Assembly: GCA_016744725.1 (NCBI GenBank)
Contig: JADGDW010000008.1
Coordinates: 1 to 50,193 of the forward strand
Origin: Candidatus Albibeggiatoa sp. nov. BB20
GTDB taxonomy: Bacteria; Pseudomonadota; Gammaproteobacteria; Beggiatoales; Beggiatoaceae
Length of the DNA stretch: 50,193 nt
Direction: 5' to 3'
Shown here: positions 17,207-24,452 of the stretch, one piece after another
Position numbering within the stretch: the first letter of the stretch is position 1
Layout: each line of letters opens with the position of its first letter
The notes under the pieces: generated by a model
The model's input: the letters and a program-made list of their open reading frames with translations, nothing else
Databases searched by the model: none
Told to the model about the DNA's origin: nothing
Position numbers and translations under genes: made by a program

Positions 17207-18859
17207 TTACATTGTTTCTAAAGATTTGTATTGTTCACGTAAGTGGTTACGAATCCAAATCGCTGAAATATTGAGTAAAATAATAACTGCAACTAACAAG
17301 AACGCAGTGGCATATACCAAAGGTCGGGCAGCTTCTACGTTAGGGCTTTGGAAGCCAACGTCATAAATATGAAAACCTAAGTGCATAAATTTTCTGTCTA
17401 AATGAGCAAAAGGATAATTAGCATCTACGACTAATGAAGGGGCTAATTTTACCACACCCACTAGCATCAGAGGGGCAACTTCACCCGCTGCACGTGCAAT
17501 CGCAAGAATCAAACCTGTCATCATTGCAGGGCTTGCCATAGGTAATACGGTACGCCATAAAGTTTCAGCTTTAGTCGCGCCGAGTGCTAAACTGCCTTCA
17601 CGAATCGAACGTGGAATACGGGTTAAACCCTCTTCTGTTGAAACGATAACCACAGGTACAGTTAAAATCGCTAATGTGAGTGATGCCCAAATAATACCGC
17701 CTGTGCCAAATGTAGGTGCGGGTAATGCTTCAGGAAAAAATACTTGGTCAATCGTACCACCGACTAAGTACACAAAAAATCCTAAGCCAAACACACCATA
17801 TACGATAGAAGGTACGCCCGCAAGATTATTTACTGCAACCCGAATCGCACGGGTCATAAAGCCCTGTTTCGCATATTCACGTAAATACACCGCAGCAACT
17901 ACGCCAAATGGAGTGACGATGATTGACATGATAAACACCATCATCACTGTACCGAAAATAGCTGGGAAAATCCCGCCTTCTGTATTGGCTTCACGCGGTT
18001 CGTCTGAGACAAATTCCCATGCTTTCCACCCATAATGACCTATTTTACCACCTAAAGATAAGGCATTTGGCCAGTAAGCATAAACCACTTTAGAAAATGC
18101 AATTTCAACAATCTTGCCATCCATGACTTCAGCGGTAAAGCTATCACGTTTGATGTCTTGATATAATACCGCGAGTTCTTTGCGTAAGGCTTGGTATTGA
18201 ATATCATACTCAGAACGTTTTTCTGCTAAATACACTTGTTCTTCGGGGTCATCTTGGCGACCATCAAGTTCTAAACGACGTTCATATAAACGTAAGCGTT
18301 CTAAAGCATAATTAATTTTGCCGATTTTATGTTTTTCAATCCGTGAAATTTGATGATGCAACTCAGAGGAACGTGCTAAATGCTCAACAAAGGCGGCTTT
18401 GGCGGCATCTCCCTCAGCAATGACTTGTCCATTTTCTTTAACTGATTTTAAATAACCGTAGAAATTACCCCATTCATGACGTTCAACCACCATGATATTT
18501 TCAGGGTAAGTCATATCTTGTAATTTATCTTCTAAGACAGGACGAAAATCCAAACCGACTAAATCACGATTACCTGTTTTGAATAAATAGCGTGTTACCC
18601 ATTCGCCTTCTATATCTTTTTCGCCAGCAGCACGTAAACGAGAGGCTGGAAGCACTTCTTCGCTGCGGATTTCACCGATTAAGCGTGTTGTTTCACCATC
18701 ATTGACGTAATTGGCTTGAACCACTGCACTCGGCCAGAAATGACCTAAACCGCGCACTGCAATCAACGACAGCAAGCCGACAACGACAATAATACTAATC
18801 GACACCGCAGAGGCTGTTAGCCAAATCCAAGGGTCGCCACTTTTCCACCAATCTTTCAT
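17207..18859 (-). CDS. pstA: Phosphate ABC transporter permease PstA (long form)
   Basis: One of the two membrane channel subunits of PstSCAB. At 550 residues it is the long gammaproteobacterial form. After an N-terminal TM (residues 16-38) there is a periplasmic, coiled-coil-rich insert to about 290. The permease core follows: TMs, IPAIFGTVMMVF, VNNLAGVPSIVYGVFGLG, IREGSLALGATKAETLWRTV (the EAA loop that contacts PstB), and AIARAAGEVAPLML. I prefer the ATG at 18857-18859; a TTG nine bases upstream would add three residues. It follows pstC after about 130 bp. Confidence 0.95.
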   Translation of the reverse strand: MKDWWKSGDPWIWLTASAVSISIIVVVGLLSLIAVRGLGHFWPSAVVQANYVNDGETTRLIGEIRSEEVLPASRLRAAGEKDIEGEWVTRYLFKTGNRDLVGLDFRPVLEDKLQDMTYPENIMVVERHEWGNFYGYLKSVKENGQVIAEGDAAKAAFVEHLARSSELHHQISRIEKHKIGKINYALERLRLYERRLELDGRQDDPEEQVYLAEKRSEYDIQYQALRKELAVLYQDIKRDSFTAEVMDGKIVEIAFSKVVYAYWPNALSLGGKIGHYGWKAWEFVSDEPREANTEGGIFPAIFGTVMMVFIMSIIVTPFGVVAAVYLREYAKQGFMTRAIRVAVNNLAGVPSIVYGVFGLGFFVYLVGGTIDQVFFPEALPAPTFGTGGIIWASLTLAILTVPVVIVSTEEGLTRIPRSIREGSLALGATKAETLWRTVLPMASPAMMTGLILAIARAAGEVAPLMLVGVVKLAPSLVVDANYPFAHLDRKFMHLGFHIYDVGFQSPNVEAARPLVYATAFLLVAVIILLNISAIWIRNHLREQYKSLETM

Positions 18860-18911
18860 AAAAATCAATCCCGAATAATTCAGTTAACAGTGAGCAATTA
18901 ACCTGATGTAA

Positions 18912-18966
18912 AGGACTCGCAATCTTAGATTTTAACAATCTAAACTATTTTCAGGCTGCCAGTCCT
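18912..18966. repeat. Nested hairpin between pstC and pstA
   Basis: AGGACT at 18912-18917 pairs with AGTCCT at 18961-18966, and inside it TTAGATT (18925-18931) pairs with AATCTAA (18937-18943). CTGCCAGTCCT at 18956-18966 matches one arm of the 118-bp repeat family, so this may be a decayed copy. In the intercistronic mRNA it could stabilise or attenuate, which is inference. Confidence 0.45.
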
Positions 18967-18989
18967 AAAACAGGTTAACTGTTCATTGA

Positions 18990-21302
18990 CTAAAGTGAGC
19001 TGTATTTACGGCGCAATCTATGTCTGACAATTTCCGCTAATGTGTTAAAGAAGAAGGTAAACACAAACAACACTAGGCCAGACAAGAATAAAATACGATA
19101 ATGGGTACTATTCACTTCAGACTCTGGCATTTCAACCGCAATATTGGCTGATAATGTGCGTAAGCCTTGGAAAATACTGAAGTCCATTACAGGTGTATTG
19201 CCCGTTGCCATCAGTACAATCATGGTTTCACCCACCGCACGACCAATACCAATCATTACCGCTGAGAATATCCCCGGACTGGCAGTTAAAATCACCACTT
19301 TAATCATGGTTTGCCACAAGGTTGCACCTAAAGCCAATGAGCCTACGGTTAAATGTTTCGGTACGCTAAAGACGGCATCTTCAGTGATAGAGAAAATACT
19401 TGGAATCACTGCTAAGCCCATCGCAACCCCAACCACTAAGGCATTACGTTGGTCAAAATCAAGTCCGATTGACCCAAGCCATAAACGCATGTCGCCATTA
19501 AATAACCAGACTTCAACAGGGTAGCTCAATGTAAATGCTAACCAGCCTGCAAATAAAATACTCGGGATTAATAAAGCGGCTTCCCAACCCGGTGGAATTT
19601 TATACTTAATAGGTTTAGGAATGAATTTCCACCATATATAAGCCGTGGCTAACACTACAGTCGGCAGCATAATCAACAACATGAACACACCAGGTAAATT
19701 CATTTCAATCACAGGGGCTAACCATAAACCTGCTAAGAAGCCTAAAATGACCGTCGGTAATGCTTCCATGATTTCAATCGTAGGTTTCACCACTTTGCGC
19801 ATACCTGATGACATGAAATAAGCGGCGTAAATTGCACCAAAAATCGCAATCGGTACGGCCACTAACATAGCGTAAAATGCAGCTTTCAATGTACCAAATG
19901 CCAAAGGCATCATACTGAATTTAGGTTCGAAATCATTACTGGCAGAAGAGGACTGCCATAAGTATTTGGGTTTTTCATGGCTTTCGTACCATACTTTGCC
20001 CCACAAAGCGTAAAATGAGATTTCAGGGTGTTCGTTATGAATATCCCAAACTTGAATATTGCCATCTTTTTGTTCAATCAACACCACATCTGCACGCGGT
20101 GATACAGCGATATTTTGCATTTCCTCTGGTTTAGTGAAACTGTCTACCAACAATTGACGATGTGCCGTTGAATGATAAATACCCACTTGACCTGAATTAT
20201 CTGCTAATAAAAAGCCTTTGCGACGTTCTTCAGGGGCAATACTAAGGATTTGTTGACCTTTATGCTGTTTAAACTCTCTGATTTTGGTTAAATGTTTGTC
20301 CCCCTCAGCATCCCGAACAGGAAACCATTGTGCAACTGTACCGTCAGAGCTTGCAATTAACAGTGAAATATCACCTGTTAAAAACTCAATCGCCGAAATG
20401 GTTTGACCATCTGTTACGACTTGTCTTTTCTCGATAAATTGAGGATTCTCTTTATCTTGAATATTAATCCGTGCGATATACCCTTGTGCATCGGCCAAAT
20501 AAGCCAGTTTTTCTTCTTTGTCTAATAACACATGTGTGACTTTACCCAGTCCTAAATCTGCCAGATTTAGCTCGCCTGCAATCCGTGTAAACGTTTCTTC
20601 TTCAGTTAAAAAATCAATTTCTTTGACAAAACCCGATAAAATAAAACGATTATCTGTGGTGATGGCCGCAATCATATTGGCTTCTTCAGTTAACTGTACA
20701 TCAACATGGGTTAAGGCTTGACCTTGTTCGTCAACGGTGAGAGGTTCTTGTCCCAGAGGAAATTCAACGCTAGGTGCAATAGTACGCACGTTTTCATCGT
20801 TTTTATCTTTGGCATAGCTGATGTCGTAGGCATGTTTTGCTATGACGGCACGTCCATCGCTTAAACCATATACAATGGATGCAACGGCGGTATCACCATA
20901 ACCAAAGCTAGAGACTTCAGTATTTTCTGGGGTTAAAGCTTGTTCTTTAATGATATTGCCGTGCTCTAAATTGAAAAATATTGCATGGGCTTTATCAGTA
21001 AAGCGGACACCAATCTCATTTTTCTCTTCGACAGCTAAATGCACGGTTTTACCCATTTCAGGGTGCGGTGCAGTGACCGTGTTGACTTCCTCATAACTCG
21101 CGGGAGTGAGTAGCGGGAAGACCACATATAAGAGGTAAAAGAAGATTAGCAATATCGCAAAAATGACGCTAAGACCACCTATAGTCATAGCATGACGTAC
21201 TAGGTGGTCTTTGAACGTGCGCCAATGGCGTAACCGCACAATAGCAGGGTCATTTAATGCGCTTTTGATATCGAATGAAGGTTTGTCGGCTGCTGTACTC
21301 AT
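18990..21302 (-). CDS. pstC: Phosphate ABC transporter permease PstC (long form)
   Basis: The second channel subunit of PstSCAB. The 770-residue protein has TM1 at about 40-62, then a periplasmic region of about 400 residues that reads like beta-propeller blades (for example DGNIQVWDIHNEHPEISFY). The permease core starts near 465: FGTLKAAFYAMLVAVPIAIF, IEIMEALPTVILGFLAG, VGSLALGATLWQTMIKVV (EAA loop), and IGIGRAVGETMIVLMATG. Such enlarged PstC proteins occur in Vibrio, Pseudomonas and relatives. It starts the pst cluster; pstS is not beside it. There is no Shine-Dalgarno site before the ATG (CTAGTAGTCT), but a candidate Pho box lies 24 bp upstream. Confidence 0.95.
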   Translation of the reverse strand: MSTAADKPSFDIKSALNDPAIVRLRHWRTFKDHLVRHAMTIGGLSVIFAILLIFFYLLYVVFPLLTPASYEEVNTVTAPHPEMGKTVHLAVEEKNEIGVRFTDKAHAIFFNLEHGNIIKEQALTPENTEVSSFGYGDTAVASIVYGLSDGRAVIAKHAYDISYAKDKNDENVRTIAPSVEFPLGQEPLTVDEQGQALTHVDVQLTEEANMIAAITTDNRFILSGFVKEIDFLTEEETFTRIAGELNLADLGLGKVTHVLLDKEEKLAYLADAQGYIARINIQDKENPQFIEKRQVVTDGQTISAIEFLTGDISLLIASSDGTVAQWFPVRDAEGDKHLTKIREFKQHKGQQILSIAPEERRKGFLLADNSGQVGIYHSTAHRQLLVDSFTKPEEMQNIAVSPRADVVLIEQKDGNIQVWDIHNEHPEISFYALWGKVWYESHEKPKYLWQSSSASNDFEPKFSMMPLAFGTLKAAFYAMLVAVPIAIFGAIYAAYFMSSGMRKVVKPTIEIMEALPTVILGFLAGLWLAPVIEMNLPGVFMLLIMLPTVVLATAYIWWKFIPKPIKYKIPPGWEAALLIPSILFAGWLAFTLSYPVEVWLFNGDMRLWLGSIGLDFDQRNALVVGVAMGLAVIPSIFSITEDAVFSVPKHLTVGSLALGATLWQTMIKVVILTASPGIFSAVMIGIGRAVGETMIVLMATGNTPVMDFSIFQGLRTLSANIAVEMPESEVNSTHYRILFLSGLVLFVFTFFFNTLAEIVRHRLRRKYSSL

Positions 21303-21324
21303 AGACTACTAGAGTAGCTATTTT

Positions 21325-21343
21325 TTATGACATCAGTATGACG
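21325..21343 (-). promoter_or_regulatory. Candidate Pho box upstream of pstC
   Basis: On the minus strand CGTCATACTGATGTCATA holds two GTCATA half-sites with an 11-bp period, the geometry of PhoB binding sites (CTGTCATAAATCTGTCA). About ten bases downstream is TACTCT, a possible -10. Transcription would then begin almost at the pstC ATG, implying a very short or absent leader. This is seen by eye and not scored. Confidence 0.5.
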
Positions 21344-21433
21344 TTTGACTTGTGTTTTTTGATTTGTGACTTTGGATTGTTAAAATTTTGAATTTTATTG
21401 TTTATAAGTGAGTTTGTTGATTGTTATCTTTAG

Positions 21434-21571
21434 CTAGTAGCATTTAAAGATTTTTTAAGTTTTGGACATCTTGAAAAAGACATTGAAGAGCTGATAGCAA
21501 GGAACATCCTTGATGTTTTGTTTGAGGAATCAGGCTTAATGCCAATATTTCAAGCGAAAGCATGGAGATAA
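21434..21571 (+). pseudogene. Fragment of an unknown protein gene
   Basis: An open frame with no good start encodes FKDFLSFGHLEKDIEELIAR, then NILDVLFEESGLMPIFQAKA, and stops at TAA 21569-21571. The pattern resembles N-termini of endonuclease-like proteins that begin LEKDLEDLIARNxxxLF and continue to an ELK motif, but that part is missing. It is probably a truncated relic. Family assignment is tentative. Confidence 0.35.
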
Positions 21572-21651
21572 CTTTTTGCAATATATAGAAATATTGCCTT
21601 ACTTACATCATTTTCATACATATTACAAATTAGTAATGCTTATTTAGTTGC

Positions 21652-21960
21652 TTAACTGGGGAATGGGTCAATATTATATAATGTTGACCCATTCCCTATG
21701 GATGCCGCCGTTTCCTCAATCAATTGGTCAAATGTTTCACAAGCTTGATTTGCACTAATCATGGTTTTTCCTGTAATGACACTGCTATTGCTATAGTCGA
21801 AATGCTATTTCACAAATTGCTCTAAAACAGCTTTCACCTTATCGCGCTCATCCTCAGGGAGTGATGCCTATGTTTGCCAAATTTGAATAGCGTCATGGCG
21901 TTTTTTCTCTTCTGCATTAATACTGGCAAGTTCTGCTTGAATTTCTGTACGCTGTAATGT
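21652..21960 (-). pseudogene. Decayed gene with two in-frame TAG codons
   Basis: On the minus strand one frame reads TLQRTEIQAELASINAEEKK, RHDAIQIWQT, TAG, ASLPEDERDKVKAVLEQFVK, TAG, then HFDYSNSSVITGKTMISANQ and ACETFDQLIEETAAS, ending at TAA 21652-21654. Its composition is protein-like across both stops, so I read it as an inactivated gene. Its upstream end abuts TTTGCGTAAC near 21980, similar to the insertion-sequence end seen at 36421. I do not recognise the family. Confidence 0.4.
21659..21696. repeat. Near-perfect 38-bp palindrome
   Basis: Arms of 18 bases (GGGAATGGGTCAATATTA at 21659-21676 and its near complement at 21679-21696, one mismatch that is a G-U pair in RNA) flank a two-base centre. 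It falls within the C-terminal end of the decayed minus-strand gene. It could be a terminator hairpin or a protein-binding site. No T-run follows. Confidence 0.6.
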
Positions 21961-22205
21961 ATTTATTAATAACAGGTGTTACGCAAAAAATTTAATTCTA
22001 AAACAGACCTCTCAAATCTACACGACTAAGCTCACTTGATAACGGACATCTATCAGATCAGATTTAAACATTTAAAAATAAATATCCCCTTTTTAAAGAC
22101 TAATATTTAGCAATTTGTAATTTTTTTTGTATGATTCACTGGAATTGAATATATCTATCAGAATATATTAATATTATTAATAAATACTATAAGGAGATGT
22201 TTTGA

Positions 22206-23381
22206 ATGGCAATCATCAAAATGGCTGATTTAGACCTCAAAGGTAAACGAGTTTTAATTCGTGAAGACCTCAATGTTCCTGTCAAAGATGGCAAAGTCAC
22301 CAGTGACAAACGGATTACTGCCTCTTTACCCACAATTAAACTTGCAGTAGATGCAGGCGCAAAAGTGATGGTAATGTCGCATTTAGGCCGCCCAACTGAA
22401 GGCGAGTATGCAGAAGAATTTTCATTACAACCTGTTGCAGATCACATGGGTCGCTTATTAGGCAAAGAAGTGCGTTTAGTCAAAGATTGGTTAGATGGCG
22501 TTGAAATGGCTGAAGGTGAAGTGGTTTTATGCGAAAACGTGCGTTTTAACAAAGGCGAAAAGAAAAATGATGAAGCTTTGTCAAAACAAATGGCCGCGTT
22601 ATGTGATGTGTATGTAATGGATGCGTTTGGAACTGCCCACCGTGCCCAAGCTTCGACTCACGGCGTAGGTCAATTTGCATCTGTAGCCTGTGCAGGACCT
22701 TTGCTTGCGGGTGAGTTAGAAGCTTTAGGCAAGGCCTTGAAAGAACCTGCTCGCCCGATGGTTGCGATTGTGGCAGGCTCTAAAGTCTCAACAAAATTAA
22801 CTGTTTTAGAATCGTTATCGACTGTAGTAGATCAATTAATTGTCGGTGGTGGTATTGCGAATACCTTTATTAAATCAATCGGTCATGGCGTAGGTAAATC
22901 CTTGTGTGAAGACGATTTAGTGGGCACAGCACAAAAATTAACTGCAGCAGCAGAAGCCCGTGGTGGTAGCATTCCAGTCCCGACCGATGTGGTTGTGGGT
23001 AAAGAATTTAGTGAATCAACACCAGCGACATTGAAGAAAGTTGATGAAGTGGCTGAAGACGATATGATTTTTGATATTGGCCCTGACACGGCAAAAATGT
23101 TGGGCGATATTTTGAAAAATGCGGGAACGATTGTATGGAATGGTCCTGTTGGCGTATTTGAATTTGACCAATTTGGCGATGGCACAAAAGCCATGGCAGA
23201 AGCAATTGCAGCAAGTAATGCGTTTTCAATTGCAGGCGGTGGCGATACGTTAGCGGCTGTGGATAAATATGGCGTTGAAGATAAAATTTCTTATATTTCA
23301 ACAGGTGGTGGCGCGTTCTTGGAATTCTTAGAAGGCAAAAAATTACCTGCTGTTGAGATGTTAGAAGCTCGCGGAAATTAA
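22206..23381 (+). CDS. pgk: Phosphoglycerate kinase
   Basis: Pgk transfers phosphate between 1,3-bisphosphoglycerate and ADP in glycolysis, and runs in reverse in gluconeogenesis and the Calvin cycle. The 391-residue protein shows KRVLIREDLNVPVKDG at the N-terminus, MSHLGRPTEG, ENVRFNKGEKKND and DAFGTAHRAQAST. It also has VAIVAGSKVSTKL, DIGPDTAKM, VWNGPVGVFEF and the C-terminal SIAGGGDTLAAVDKYG and STGGGAFLEFLEGK. Length is normal. The ATG has AAGGAG eight bases upstream. It stands alone, with a double hairpin repeat about 50 bp downstream. gap, tkt, pyk and fba, often beside pgk, are not here. Confidence 0.98.
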   Translation: MAIIKMADLDLKGKRVLIREDLNVPVKDGKVTSDKRITASLPTIKLAVDAGAKVMVMSHLGRPTEGEYAEEFSLQPVADHMGRLLGKEVRLVKDWLDGVEMAEGEVVLCENVRFNKGEKKNDEALSKQMAALCDVYVMDAFGTAHRAQASTHGVGQFASVACAGPLLAGELEALGKALKEPARPMVAIVAGSKVSTKLTVLESLSTVVDQLIVGGGIANTFIKSIGHGVGKSLCEDDLVGTAQKLTAAAEARGGSIPVPTDVVVGKEFSESTPATLKKVDEVAEDDMIFDIGPDTAKMLGDILKNAGTIVWNGPVGVFEFDQFGDGTKAMAEAIAASNAFSIAGGGDTLAAVDKYGVEDKISYISTGGGAFLEFLEGKKLPAVEMLEARGN

Positions 23382-23432
23382 GATAATTTATATTTGTTTT
23401 TAACAATGATTATAAATTAAGCTTTTGAATCA

Positions 23433-23487
23433 CTCACCTTACACATGTAGGGTGGGTAGATTGAAGTAAGACCCACCGAATAAAGTA
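23433..23487. repeat. GTAGGGTGGGT hairpin repeat after pgk
   Basis: This is the second copy of the repeat at 12778-12838. GGTGGGT (23451-23457) pairs with ACCCACC (23471-23477), and CCTTACA is followed closely by TGTAGGG. It probably ends the pgk transcript, although no long T-run follows. Confidence 0.6.
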
Positions 23488-23733
23488 TTGAAGAAAAGGT
23501 TAGAAAATTACTCAGCTATACTTGATTCTGACTACTTGTATACGACACCTTTTTTCGATTCTCAATTGGACTAACTCAGTTTTAGCCTCTTTTGAAAAAT
23601 CTCAAATCAATCCACATATCAATCTATTTAGCCAAGAAATAAAGGTGATTTATCATCGCCATTTCCCCAACTTGAATTTATCACAAACACAGAGTATGTT
23701 ATGAGTTGGCGTGATGGTGTGAAGAGAATACAC

Positions 23734-24414
23734 ATGACTAAACCCTTACAGCTTACCAATGAAGATGGCTTATTGCTTATGGTGCGCCTGCTACGTAAAG
23801 ATGATGCGTATGGCGACGACGATGCGTTTATCTATGACAAAGAAGAACCCAGCTTAGAAGTATTTGATGCAAGTGGCTTTGAAGAAGAACCTGAAATCTA
23901 TGGTTATTTTACAGGGATTCGCTTTACTGTTGGTGTACTTTTTGTCGAGCAAATAGATGAGGGTTCAACGATTAGCGAACATTTTTCGATTTGGGGAATT
24001 TCTGAAGCCAGCGTTGCAATGATGCAAAATTGGTTAGTCAATCAACTGTCTGAAGAAGAAAAACACTTTATTGATATAACTTGGCTGGAAAAAACTCAAT
24101 TCACACCGACTAAAACCTCGATGCCAACCACTAAGGCAGCTCCTTATCATCCTAATAATTTATTTCGAGAAATTGAAAAAAATATGGATTTTGAAGAGTT
24201 TGAAGATGAATTGGACGATTTTGATGAATTTGACGAAGAAGAGGATGATCGAAATCATTTTGTTTTGCAAGAATTGGATGCCGCATTACGGGCTTTGGAT
24301 TTAGCAGAATCCGCTGATAATCAGTGGAAACATGGTAATGTTAATTTACGCTTATATATTTTGGCGGCAAAAAAACAAATCTTAAAAGCAATTCAACTCA
24401 CAAATTCAGAATAG
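23734..24414 (+). CDS. Acidic protein of unknown function
   Basis: I do not recognise this family. From the ATG at 23734 it is 226 residues. GAAGAG lies eight bases before that ATG; an upstream ATG at 23701 would add 11 residues. The first 120 residues look like a compact mixed fold (LLLMVRLLRKDDAYGDDDAF, then YGYFTGIRFTVGVLFVEQID). Residues about 150-175 are a run of Asp, Glu and Phe (DFEEFEDELDDFDEFDEEED). The last 50 form a probable amphipathic helix pair (LQELDAALRALDLAESADNQ). There is no signal peptide or TM. It converges on the AAA ATPase gene. Confidence 0.6.
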   Translation: MTKPLQLTNEDGLLLMVRLLRKDDAYGDDDAFIYDKEEPSLEVFDASGFEEEPEIYGYFTGIRFTVGVLFVEQIDEGSTISEHFSIWGISEASVAMMQNWLVNQLSEEEKHFIDITWLEKTQFTPTKTSMPTTKAAPYHPNNLFREIEKNMDFEEFEDELDDFDEFDEEEDDRNHFVLQELDAALRALDLAESADNQWKHGNVNLRLYILAAKKQILKAIQLTNSE

Positions 24415-24452
24415 TTTCAATTTATTATCTTGATTGTTAGAAATAAATATCA

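Noticed and set aside
21700..21960. Stop-codon recoding (two TAG read through)
   Set aside because: TAG ends other genes here, such as the kinase stopping at 11780, and no start or ribosome site precedes this frame; simple decay is more likely.
23522..23704. 60-codon frame overlapping the next ATG by four bases
   Set aside because: It starts with TTG, has no ribosome site and no recognisable sequence; kept out because overlap alone is weak evidence.
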